NCBI RefSeq assembly: GCF_001570485.1
Contig: NZ_BCTA01000028.1
Location: 248,001-312,000 of the forward strand
DNA length: 64,000 bases
Source of the DNA: Mycolicibacterium novocastrense
GTDB taxonomy: Bacteria; Actinomycetota; Actinomycetes; Mycobacteriales; Mycobacteriaceae
Reading direction: 5' to 3'
Shown piece after piece: positions 49,920-57,487 of this stretch (positions are counted from its first letter, which is position 1; each line of letters opens with the position of its first letter). Both the position numbers and the translations under genes were made by a program. The notes under the pieces are model-generated. The model saw nothing but the letters and a program-made list of their open reading frames with translations, had not been told where the DNA came from and did not search any database.

Positions 49920-51101
49920 ATGACGATCATTGTGGTGGGCATCGGCGCCGACGGCATGCCCGGACTGTCGCCGGTCGCCAAGGCCGAACTCACAAGGGCC
50001 ACCGTGATTTACGGCTCGGGGCGCCAATTGGCGCTGCTCGACGACACCGTCACCGCTGCGCGCCGGGAGTGGCCGTCACCGATGCTGCCCGCGCTGCGCA
50101 CGCTGCTCGACGGGGCCGAGGGTGACGTGCACGTGGTGGCCAGCGGTGACCCACTGCTGCACGGTGTCGGCAACTCGCTGATCCGGCTGTACGGCGCGGA
50201 CCGGGTCGCGGTGCTGCCGCACGTGTCGTCGGTGACCCTGGCCTGCTCGCGGGTGGGCTGGTCGGTGCAGGACACCGAGGTCATCAGCCTGGTATCGAGC
50301 GAACCGCACACCGCGGTGCGCCGCGGCGGGCAGGCCGTCGTCATGTCGCGCGATCGTTCGACTCCCGCGGCGCTGGCGCGCTTGCTGACCGACACCGGCC
50401 GCGGCGACTCCGAGGTCACCGTCCTCGAGCAACTCGGCGGCCCCGCCGAGCGGCGCCGAACCGCCACCGCGCGGGAATGGGCGGCGCGGCCTCCCGGTGA
50501 CGTCGACGATCTCAATGTGGTTGCGGTGCGCTACCTGCCCGACGAGCGGCGGCTCGGAGTGCTGCCCGACGAGCTGTTCGCCAACGACGGGCAGATCACC
50601 AAACAACCGGTGCGCGCGGTGACGCTGGCCGCCCTGGCGCCGCGCCCCGGACAGCTTCTCTGGGACGTCGGGGCGGGCTCGGGCAGCATCGCGATCGAAT
50701 GGTGTCGCAGCGGGCCGGGTTGCCGCGCAGTGGCATTCGAGCGCGACGAGCGTCGCCGCAAACGCATCGCCGAAAACACCGTCGCATTCGGCGCCCGCGT
50801 CGAGGTGCAGGCCGATGCGCCCGCGTCGTTCGACTCGCTACCGGCGCCCGACGCCGTCTTCATCGGCGGCGGCATCACTCAACCCGGACTGCTGCAAGCG
50901 TGCTTCGACCGGTTGCCGTCCGGTGGCAGGCTCGTCGCGAACGCCGTCACGGTGGAGTCAGAAGTACTTGTTGGCCAATGGTATTCACGATTAGGCGGTG
51001 AGCTTCGACGTTTCGAGCACCACCGCGGCGAGCCGCTGGGCGGTTTCACCGGCTGGCGCCCGGCCATGCCCGTCACGCAGTGGGCGGTGGCCAAGCGATG
51101 A
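49920..51101 (+). CDS. cobL: Precorrin-6Y C5,15-methyltransferase (decarboxylating)
   Basis: Bifunctional methyltransferase of aerobic cobalamin synthesis, 393 aa. N-terminal CbiE-like half (IIVVGIGADGMPGLSPVAKAELTRA; HVVASGDPLLHGVG) methylates C5; C-terminal CbiT-like half (LWDVGAGSGSIAIEW, FIGGGITQPG) methylates C15 and decarboxylates. The start ATG at 49920 lies in the third unit of the repeat; upstream frames are shifted by 32 bases. Overlaps cobM by four bases (ATGA). Confidence 0.96.
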   Translation: MTIIVVGIGADGMPGLSPVAKAELTRATVIYGSGRQLALLDDTVTAARREWPSPMLPALRTLLDGAEGDVHVVASGDPLLHGVGNSLIRLYGADRVAVLPHVSSVTLACSRVGWSVQDTEVISLVSSEPHTAVRRGGQAVVMSRDRSTPAALARLLTDTGRGDSEVTVLEQLGGPAERRRTATAREWAARPPGDVDDLNVVAVRYLPDERRLGVLPDELFANDGQITKQPVRAVTLAALAPRPGQLLWDVGAGSGSIAIEWCRSGPGCRAVAFERDERRRKRIAENTVAFGARVEVQADAPASFDSLPAPDAVFIGGGITQPGLLQACFDRLPSGGRLVANAVTVESEVLVGQWYSRLGGELRRFEHHRGEPLGGFTGWRPAMPVTQWAVAKR

Positions 51102-51853
51102 CCGTCTACTTCATCGGTGCCGGCCCCGGTGCCGCCGACCTGATCACCGTTCGGGGGCAGCGCCTCCTGCAGCGCTGCCCGGTGTGCCTCTACGCCGGTT
51201 CGATCATGCCCGAGGACCTGCTCGCGCTGTGCCCGCCGGACGCGCGCGTCGTCGACACCGGTCCGTTGACACTCGACCAGATCGTCACCGAACTCGCCGA
51301 CGCCCACGCCGCGAACCTCGATGTGGCGCGGTTGCATTCCGGTGATCCGTCGATCTACAGCGCTCTGGCCGAGCAGTGCCGCCGCCTCGACGATCTCGGT
51401 ATCGACTACGAAATCGTTCCCGGCGTCCCGGCATTCGCCGCGGCCGCCGCCGCACTGGGCCGCGAACTCACGGTCCCCGGCGTCGCGCAGACGGTCACGC
51501 TGACCCGCGTGGCCACCTTGTCGACCGCGATGCCGCCGGGGGAGGACCTGCAGACACTGTCGGCGCCCGGCGCCACCCTGGTGCTGCACCTGGTGGCAGC
51601 GCAGATCGACACGATCGCCGCGGAGCTGCTGGCCGGCGGCTACCGGCCCGAAACAGCCTGCGCGGTGGTCGCGTTCGCGTCGTGGCCCCAACAACAGGTG
51701 GTGCGCTGCACGCTCGAGGATCTTGCGGCGCAGACCAAGGCGGCGGGGATCACGCGCACCGCGGTCATCGTCGTCGGCGACGTGCTGGCGGCCGAGGGGT
51801 TCGCCGACAGCTACCTGTACTCGTCGGGGCGGGTGCGGCGGGGGCGGCACTGA
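51098..51853 (+). CDS. cobM: Precorrin-4 C11-methyltransferase
   Basis: 251-residue SAM-dependent uroporphyrin-III-type methyltransferase. TVYFIGAGPGAADLITVRGQRLL is the N-terminal signature, ARLHSGDPSIYSALAEQ the substrate loop and YEIVPGVPAFAAAAAALGREL the conserved middle. Methylates C11 of precorrin-4. Start ATG overlaps the cobL stop (ATGA), and its own stop overlaps the cobK ATG by one base, so cobL-cobM-cobK are translated as one unit. The C-terminus is basic (RVRRGRH). Confidence 0.96.
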   Translation: MTVYFIGAGPGAADLITVRGQRLLQRCPVCLYAGSIMPEDLLALCPPDARVVDTGPLTLDQIVTELADAHAANLDVARLHSGDPSIYSALAEQCRRLDDLGIDYEIVPGVPAFAAAAAALGRELTVPGVAQTVTLTRVATLSTAMPPGEDLQTLSAPGATLVLHLVAAQIDTIAAELLAGGYRPETACAVVAFASWPQQQVVRCTLEDLAAQTKAAGITRTAVIVVGDVLAAEGFADSYLYSSGRVRRGRH

Positions 51854-52596
51854 TGCGAATCCTGTTGCTGGGCGGCACATCGGAGGCCCGCGCACTCGCC
51901 GCACGGCTCCACCCCGACATCGAGGTGATCAGCTCACTGGCCGGGCGGGTGCCCGACCCCGCGCTGCCGGTCGGAGAGGTGCGCGTCGGCGGGTTCGGCG
52001 GCATCGACGGCCTGCGGAGGTGGGTGCGCGACGAACAGGTGGACGCCGTCGTCGACGCCACGCATCCGTACGCCGCGACGATGACCGCCCACGCCGCGGC
52101 CGTGTGCGCCGAGCTTCGGTTGCCGCACCTGGTGCTGGCGCGGCCCCCTTGGCCGGCCGGCGACGCGGTGGTGGTCGGTGACGATCGTGAGGCCGCGAAT
52201 GCCGTTGCCGCCGAGAGATTTCAGCGGGTCTTTTTGACCACCGGCCGATCCGGGGCCGCGGCGTTCCGCGACGTCGACGCGTGGTTCCTGATCCGCGCCG
52301 TCACCCCACCCGAATCGGAGGACCTGCCGTGGCGGCATCAGGTCGTGCTGTCGCGCGGACCATACCGCTACGACGACGAGTTGGCGTTATTGCGTGAGCA
52401 CCGCATCGACGCGTTGGTGACCAAGAACAGCGGTGGGTCGATGACGCGACCCAAGCTGGATGCCGCCGCCGCACTCGGGATACCGGTGGTGATGGTGGAT
52501 CGGCCACCGCTGCCCGCCGGGGTGACGACTGTCGCCACGGTGGACGAGACGCTCGACTGGGTGGCGGCGATCCGGAAGGCACGGACCAGCGACTGA
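51853..52596 (+). CDS. cobK: Precorrin-6A reductase
   Basis: NADPH-dependent reductase, 247 aa, that reduces precorrin-6A to 6B. MRILLLGGTSEARALAARL is the Rossmann-type start, VDAVVDATHPYAATMTAHA the cobK/cbiJ signature, and LVTKNSGGSMTRPKLDAAAALGIPVVMVDRPPLP the NADPH-binding end. Translation coupled with cobM (TGATG). It is the last gene of the forward cobalamin arm; the next gene is on the other strand. Confidence 0.96.
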   Translation: MRILLLGGTSEARALAARLHPDIEVISSLAGRVPDPALPVGEVRVGGFGGIDGLRRWVRDEQVDAVVDATHPYAATMTAHAAAVCAELRLPHLVLARPPWPAGDAVVVGDDREAANAVAAERFQRVFLTTGRSGAAAFRDVDAWFLIRAVTPPESEDLPWRHQVVLSRGPYRYDDELALLREHRIDALVTKNSGGSMTRPKLDAAAALGIPVVMVDRPPLPAGVTTVATVDETLDWVAAIRKARTSD

Positions 52597-52605
52597 CCGC
52601 AGCGC

Positions 52606-53535
52606 TCACTGCCCCGCAGCAGAGTGGGCACCGATCATCAGGGCTGCGAGATCGTCGGGTTCGAGGAACGACGGCGGAGGCGGCGGCCCCCAGGCGTAGA
52701 GGCCCTGCAAACCGTGCAGCACCTCGGGGCTCCACAGTTCGTCCTCGGGGACGGTATCCATGTCGGAGTAGTACTCGGAGAAGTTGCCCGCCGGATCTTT
52801 CAGGTACCAGAAGAAATTGGCGCCCGCATAGTGGCGGCCGAGACCCCAGATGTGGCGTTCGGGATGACCTTCCAGCATCGACTGGGCACCGCGGCCGACC
52901 TCGTCGATGTCGTCTACCTGCCAGCTGGTGTGATGCATGAAGTTGACCGGCGCAGCCATGACCAAGAGGTTGTGGTGTTCGACAGAACAGCGCAGGAAGG
53001 CGGCTTTGTCGCCCATATAGTCGCTGACTTTGAAGCCCAACCCGTCGACGAAGAACCGCATCGTCGTTTCGAGGTCGACGGAACCGATCACCGCGTGACC
53101 CAGCTTGCTCGGCTGTACCGGCCCCCGCCGGGCAATGAAAGGTGCGCGGCCCCCACGGTCGATGCGTCCGGGGCCGTTGTACGCGGTGGCAGCGACGGCT
53201 GGTTCGACAACGATCCGGGGCCGGATCTCGACGGTGACCCGAGTCCCCGTAACGGGTTCACACGCCGAGCACATGATCGTCGAGCAATGCACCTCGGCGC
53301 CCAAGGTGGCGAGCCGCGTGGCGGTGCGTGCGACGTCGTCCTCGTCATCGGCTGCGATGGTCAGCTCGACTAGCCGGCGCCTAGGCGTATGCATGATTTT
53401 TAGTTGGTCACCCCCGTTGCGGGTGGCGAACACGCCGCCCCCGCGGTGCGTGAGGCCGAATTCGCGGTAATAGGCGACGGTTTCGTCGACATTTGGTACG
53501 CCGATGGTGGCTTTGGCCAAGCCGTGCAATGCCAT
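52606..53535 (-). CDS. Type I extradiol dioxygenase, VOC superfamily
   Basis: 309-residue dioxygenase with two VOC modules. The first half (HGLAKATIGVPNVDETVAYYREFGL) is structural; the second contains the iron-binding facial triad: His in KLGHAVIGSVDLE, His in NFMHHTSWQVDD and Glu in NFSEYYSDM. This fits catechol 2,3-dioxygenase/biphenyl-diol dioxygenases, which cleave catechols next to a hydroxyl. Substrate unknown; it could serve aromatic or sterol breakdown. Start ATG 53535 (MALHGLAK). Frame to 53598 is open but unlike the family. Lies between two cobalamin arms and is not linked to them in function. Confidence 0.88.
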   Translation of the reverse strand: MALHGLAKATIGVPNVDETVAYYREFGLTHRGGGVFATRNGGDQLKIMHTPRRRLVELTIAADDEDDVARTATRLATLGAEVHCSTIMCSACEPVTGTRVTVEIRPRIVVEPAVAATAYNGPGRIDRGGRAPFIARRGPVQPSKLGHAVIGSVDLETTMRFFVDGLGFKVSDYMGDKAAFLRCSVEHHNLLVMAAPVNFMHHTSWQVDDIDEVGRGAQSMLEGHPERHIWGLGRHYAGANFFWYLKDPAGNFSEYYSDMDTVPEDELWSPEVLHGLQGLYAWGPPPPPSFLEPDDLAALMIGAHSAAGQ

Positions 53536-53722
53536 GGTGCTCCTATCAAACGGCGAAGGTCCCCGATGTCCTCGATCCAGCGATCCCGAAGACTTCAACG
53601 TCGCAGGGCTCGATACCGTTCACAGCGGGTTCGGCGGTGCCACGGACCTGCAAGTGGGGAGCAGTAGCCGCCTCGAAGCGCCCGCGGTCTGCGGGCACCG
53701 AGTTCTTACTGCGTCGGCTCGC
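53536..53722. other. Intergenic region, 187 bases
   Basis: No gene or RNA recognised. Both neighbouring genes are on the minus strand, so this holds the dioxygenase promoter. Confidence 0.6.
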
Positions 53723-54793
53723 CTACCGATACGACGCGATGAGCTCCAGGGTCTGCAGTTCGCGGATGGCCCGGCAACCGCGACTCAACATCGCCAGCAT
53801 CATCTCGTCGCCGCGCTCGGTCGACGTCGCGAACGCCGTGCCGAGCGCCACGAGCAGTGGCGCCTGCACCAAGCCCAGGCGGTAGTCGGTCCAACAGGTT
53901 TCGAGGTCGTAATCGCCGACGCCGTAACCGATCAGAGTGCGGTGGTAGCGCTCGACGAGGTCGCGCTCGATCTGCGCACGCACGGACGGGTCGAGGCTGG
54001 TCGCGGTGAAGTACGCGAGATCGCGCGCTGGCAGGCCGATGCCGATGGTCTGCCAGTCGACCACCGTAATGCGGGTGTGGCCGGGGTCGAACAACATGTT
54101 GTCGAGCCGGTAATCACCGTGCATCAATGCATAACGGTCCGGCTCGGCCATCAGCCAGTCGGTGACCGAAGCCATTGCCGCGGACAGTGTTTCCTGGTCC
54201 TCGGGGCTGATCGAAGACCCGAGGCGGTCGATCACGATGCCGGCGGCCATGTTGCAGACGTCACCCATGCCCTTGGCCGCTTCGCTGTCGCCTGGCTTCG
54301 GCATGACGATGGCGGACAGATCCATCCACTCGGGCTCGCACCAACTCGGGCCGTGCAGCCCGGCCAGCGCTTCGACGGCAAGCTGCGCCTCGACAACACT
54401 GCACCCGGCGATCTGGTCGCCCTGCACCGCGGGCGCCATATCCGCGAGCAGGAGGACGACGTCGGTGCCGTCCTCGGAGATGTCCTGATGGAAACTGCGC
54501 GGGACGGGGATTCGCATCCGGTCGGCGATCAGCGAGTAGAACTCGACCTCGGAGCGGTAGCCCAGTGCCACCCGCTCACGCACCGCGTCGTCCTGCGCAG
54601 ACAGCTTGATCGCGAACGTGGCGGGCAGGCCGGTGTCCGCGCCGTATGTCGCCGACACTCGGTACGTGGCGCCGGTCTGGCCCGTTCCGATCGGCGTGAC
54701 CTCGACCGTGTCGACGTCAGCTCCCAGCACTGATCCGAGCCACGCGGGCGTTACATCTTCGGGCCCCCGTGGAATGGCGAGTACGGATGTCAC
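53723..54793 (-). CDS. APH/ecdysteroid kinase-like phosphotransferase family protein
   Basis: 356-residue kinase of the aminoglycoside phosphotransferase fold. Visible motifs: nucleotide-binding N-lobe with GTGQTGATYRVSATY and AIKLSAQD, catalytic loop MHGDYRLDNMLFD (Asp and Asn), and metal-binding VVDWQTIGIG (DxD-like). Many mycobacterial relatives are of unknown substrate; the sequence does not show resistance-type markers. No membrane segment. Downstream of a 62-base inverted repeat. The nearby dioxygenase gene could belong to the same operon, 187 bases further on. Confidence 0.85.
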   Translation of the reverse strand: MTSVLAIPRGPEDVTPAWLGSVLGADVDTVEVTPIGTGQTGATYRVSATYGADTGLPATFAIKLSAQDDAVRERVALGYRSEVEFYSLIADRMRIPVPRSFHQDISEDGTDVVLLLADMAPAVQGDQIAGCSVVEAQLAVEALAGLHGPSWCEPEWMDLSAIVMPKPGDSEAAKGMGDVCNMAAGIVIDRLGSSISPEDQETLSAAMASVTDWLMAEPDRYALMHGDYRLDNMLFDPGHTRITVVDWQTIGIGLPARDLAYFTATSLDPSVRAQIERDLVERYHRTLIGYGVGDYDLETCWTDYRLGLVQAPLLVALGTAFATSTERGDEMMLAMLSRGCRAIRELQTLELIASYR

Positions 54794-54820
54794 GCGCCGG
54801 ACATTAACACCCTCGACCGT

Positions 54821-54882
54821 CGCGAGCGCTCACCCTTGTACGAATCAAGCCCCGCCGATTCTGTCCGGGCTGAGCGCTCGCG
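54821..54882. repeat. 62-bp element with perfect 12-bp inverted terminal repeats
   Basis: CGCGAGCGCTCA (54821-54832) is the exact reverse complement of TGAGCGCTCGCG (54871-54882). The element fills most of the space between the phosphotransferase start and the hemerythrin stop. The same GAGCGCTC core occurs at 39545-39555 and related GCGAGCG runs at 28720-28785. Confidence 0.8.
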
Positions 54883-54887
54883 GCACG

Positions 54888-55646
54888 TCAGATGCGGGTG
54901 AGGCGAAGCCTCCAGGCCTCCGGCCCGCGTTCGATGTAGTCGAACGAGATCCGGCCGGCTGTGCGGTCGTGCAGCTGGTGCAGTAGCGGCACCGGGTCGT
55001 GAGGCGCGACCAGCACCATGCTGGCGCCGACCGGAACCGCGTCGAAAGCGCCGAAAACCGTGGCGTGCCGGAACGAGTGCGGCACGTCGCGTACGTCGAG
55101 AACGGGTTCCTCGGCGTCGGCTCCGCAGCCGCAGCTGTGGCCGCCTTCGGCATGGTGGTGGCCGCCGATCAGTTCGTGCATCCCGTCGAGGGAGTCTGCC
55201 AGCGAGATTTCCGGGTCGGAGGCGACGATCGGCAGGATCCGGTCGTTCTCGTCGACGAGGTGGGCCTCGAACACGACCCGCAGCGCGTGCCCGGCCGCGG
55301 CCGCGCGCACGGGTGACTGCTCGGTGCGAATCCGGTCGACCAGACCGCCGATGACGCGGTGCGCGGCGATCATCGACTCGATCAGCGGCCGGGCCCGTTC
55401 GGTATGGGCGGCGGCGGGGTAGAGGCGAGCCTCTTCGGCTGTGGCGTGCGGCAGCAACTCGTCGGTCAGGAATTCGAGGGCCGCGGCGCGCGCCGCTTCG
55501 AAACCGGCGCCGCGTTCGGCCGCCGACACCATCGCCTCCGTCAGCGTCTTGAGGTGTCCGGCCAGCTCAGCGTGGTGATTCTTGACCGTCTCGGCCGCCT
55601 CCGCATCCGCGGGTGTGGTGGCGACGATCAGTTCGTTGACAGTCAT
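54888..55646 (-). CDS. Hemerythrin (HHE) domain protein with C-terminal DUF2249
   Basis: 252 aa. Residues about 15-150 are a hemerythrin four-helix bundle with iron ligands expected in KNHHAELAGHL, LPHATAEEARLYPAA, IAAHRVIGGL and FEAHLVDENDRILP. A linker with HHHAEGGHSCGCGAD (His/Cys cluster) joins to a DUF2249 domain (VLDVRDVPHSFRHATVFGAFDAVPVGASMVLVAPHDPVPLLHQL). Such proteins are linked to NO and nitrosative stress in bacteria. It is divergent from the regulator gene, sharing a 58-base control region with a dyad, and probably belongs to the nitrite/NO module. A GAAAGGAAA site precedes its ATG. Confidence 0.9.
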   Translation of the reverse strand: MTVNELIVATTPADAEAAETVKNHHAELAGHLKTLTEAMVSAAERGAGFEAARAAALEFLTDELLPHATAEEARLYPAAAHTERARPLIESMIAAHRVIGGLVDRIRTEQSPVRAAAAGHALRVVFEAHLVDENDRILPIVASDPEISLADSLDGMHELIGGHHHAEGGHSCGCGADAEEPVLDVRDVPHSFRHATVFGAFDAVPVGASMVLVAPHDPVPLLHQLHDRTAGRISFDYIERGPEAWRLRLTRI

Positions 55647-55686
55647 GATGGTTTCCTTTCGGCTGTGCTGGCCCTACAGATAGCAA

Positions 55687-55712
55687 TTTACTACAATTAT
55701 TTCCGTGGTAAA
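55687..55712. promoter_or_regulatory. Inverted repeat over the regulator promoter and start codon
   Basis: TTTACTAC (55687-55694) and GTGGTAAA (55705-55712) form an imperfect dyad (TTTAC-T/C-AC). It brackets the -10 TACAAT and includes the start codon GTG, so a bound protein would block leaderless transcription and could also affect the hemerythrin promoter on the other side. Confidence 0.6.
55692..55697 (+). promoter_or_regulatory. Probable -10 element, leaderless promoter of the 55705 regulator
   Basis: TACAAT is a near-perfect -10, seven bases before GTG 55705. Confidence 0.65.
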
Positions 55713-56403
55713 TAGCGCACCGCCGCTCGGGCCCTCACCGGCGCCTTCGGCGACTGGTCCGGTGCCCTTGTCGGGGCAACGGTTGAGGGTGCTCGAGCAT
55801 GTGCGCGCGCACGCCCCGGTCCGCACGGTTGATGCGGCGGCGACGCTCGGGCTGCACCAGAACACCGTGCGCGAGCACCTGGACGCGCTCGTCGACCTCG
55901 GCCTCGTCGAGCGCGCCACCGAACCTGCCGCCGGGCGCGGCCGGCCCGCCGCGCTCTATCGGCCCTCGGCGGCCGACCCCGCGGTGCGGGTCCGTGACTA
56001 CGCGGGTCTTGCCACCGCCCTCGCCGGGCATCTCGCCCGCACCAGCGCCGACCCCGAACGCGACGCCCGCGCCGCCGGCATCGAGTGGGGGCGCGAGTTG
56101 GCCGACGAGGTGGCACGGACCGACGGCGATGCGCGCCAAGCGGTCCTCGACGCACTGGCGCGGCTGGGCTTCGCGCCCGACGACGAGGGTGCCGAGCGCG
56201 GGGTGGCGCTGCGGCGCTGTCCGCTGCTCGAGGCCGCCCGCCGCTACCCGAGCGTGGTCTGCCAGGTCCATCTCGGCATCGTCGAAGGGTTGCTGCAGAG
56301 CATCGACGCGCCGACCGGGCCCGGCCTGGACCTGATCCCGTTCGCCGAACCCGGCGCCTGCCGGTTGTTCCTTCCGGATCCGGTGGTGAAAAGCCATGGC
56401 TGA
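55705..56403 (+). CDS. Winged-helix regulator with C-terminal cysteines (SufR/NO-sensor-like)
   Basis: 232-residue transcription factor. The winged helix lies at about 20-85 (RLRVLEHVRAHAPVRTVDAAATLGLHQNTVREHLDALVDLGLVERAT). The C-terminal part has CPLLEAARRYPSVVCQVHLG with Cys172 and Cys186 and a third cysteine at Cys219 (GACRL), suggesting an iron-sulfur cluster as in SufR-type regulators, which can sense NO or redox. It leads an operon with an NnrS-like membrane protein (8-base overlap) and a nitrite reductase-like gene and diverges from hemerythrin, so an NO or nitrite response is likely. Leaderless promoter within the inverted repeat. Ligand and targets are inferred. Confidence 0.78.
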   Translation: MVNSAPPLGPSPAPSATGPVPLSGQRLRVLEHVRAHAPVRTVDAAATLGLHQNTVREHLDALVDLGLVERATEPAAGRGRPAALYRPSAADPAVRVRDYAGLATALAGHLARTSADPERDARAAGIEWGRELADEVARTDGDARQAVLDALARLGFAPDDEGAERGVALRRCPLLEAARRYPSVVCQVHLGIVEGLLQSIDAPTGPGLDLIPFAEPGACRLFLPDPVVKSHG

Positions 56404-57487
56404 GAACCGGATTCCCCCGCGGGCACTGCTGCTGGTTCCCGGCGCGTTCGCACTGCTGGCCGGACTGGACGCGGGCCTGTTGCGGCTCGGACTGCCGGCT
56501 CCGATCGACACCGCGAGATTGGCCGACGCGCACGGGATGCTGTTGGTGCTCGGCTTCGTGGGCACCGTGATCGCGGTCGAACGCGCGGTCGCGTCGGGCC
56601 GGCGGTGGTGCTACCTCGCTCCGGCGTTCCTGGGCCTGGGGGCCGTTCTGCTCGTGAGCCCGGCGCCGCGCCGCGTCGCCGACCTCGCCCTGCTCGCGGG
56701 GGCTGCGCTGCTCGCAGCGGTATACGTGCCGCTGTGGCGGCGCAGCTGGGATGCGGCCGTGCTGGTGCAGGCGGCGGGCGCTGTGCTGGCGACGGGCGCG
56801 GCGCTGCTGTGGGCCGCCGGGCTGCCGGTGTCCGACCTGCTGGGCTGGCTGGCCGGATTCCTCATCCTGACCATCGCCGGAGAGCGCCTCGAACTGGCCA
56901 GGGTGGCGATGCTCGGCACGAACGCCGAAGTCCTGCTCGTCGCGTCGTCGACGGCCGTGGTTCTCGGCGCGTTGGCTCAATTACTCTGGCCGACAGTTGG
57001 TTTCGCGCTGCTCGGCGGTGCGGTCCTGGGCATCACCTGCTGGCTGCTGCGATTCGACATCGCCCGGCGCACGGTCCATACGACAGGGCTGACGCGGTAC
57101 ATGGCCGTGTGCCTGCTGGCCGGATACGCGTGGCTGGCGGTGCCGGGCCTGACGTGGCTGGTGGTGGGTCCCGTGCACTCCGGTGGCGGCTACGACGCGG
57201 TGGTGCACGCGGTGATGCTCGGGTTCGTGCTGTCGATGATCATGGCGCACGCACCGGTCATCATGCCTGCGGTGCTGCGCCGCCCGGTTCCGTACACCCC
57301 GGCGATGTACGGCCCCGTCGTGTTGCTGCACGCATCGCTGCTGCTGCGGGTGGTCGTCGGAGACGTGCGCGGTGTGGAGTGGGCGCTGCAGGCCGGCGGG
57401 GTGCTCAACATCGTTGCCGTGCTCGCCTTCGCGGGGGTTGCCGTTCATGCGGCGACGCGGCGCCGGCCGATCGGGGTGCCGGCATGA
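56396..57487 (+). CDS. Polytopic membrane protein, NnrS-like
   Basis: 363-residue membrane protein with around 10-12 hydrophobic helices and many conserved-looking histidines, for example LADAHGMLLVLGF near the start and VHAVMLGFVLSMIMAHAPVIMPAVL and LHASLLLRVVVGD near the end. The HxxMxGF and HAP-ImP-V patterns resemble NnrS or heme-copper-type membrane proteins linked to NO resistance, but the match is by eye only. It overlaps the regulator by eight bases and the nitrite reductase-like gene by four (ATGA), so the three are one operon. Confidence 0.65.
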   Translation: MAENRIPPRALLLVPGAFALLAGLDAGLLRLGLPAPIDTARLADAHGMLLVLGFVGTVIAVERAVASGRRWCYLAPAFLGLGAVLLVSPAPRRVADLALLAGAALLAAVYVPLWRRSWDAAVLVQAAGAVLATGAALLWAAGLPVSDLLGWLAGFLILTIAGERLELARVAMLGTNAEVLLVASSTAVVLGALAQLLWPTVGFALLGGAVLGITCWLLRFDIARRTVHTTGLTRYMAVCLLAGYAWLAVPGLTWLVVGPVHSGGGYDAVVHAVMLGFVLSMIMAHAPVIMPAVLRRPVPYTPAMYGPVVLLHASLLLRVVVGDVRGVEWALQAGGVLNIVAVLAFAGVAVHAATRRRPIGVPA

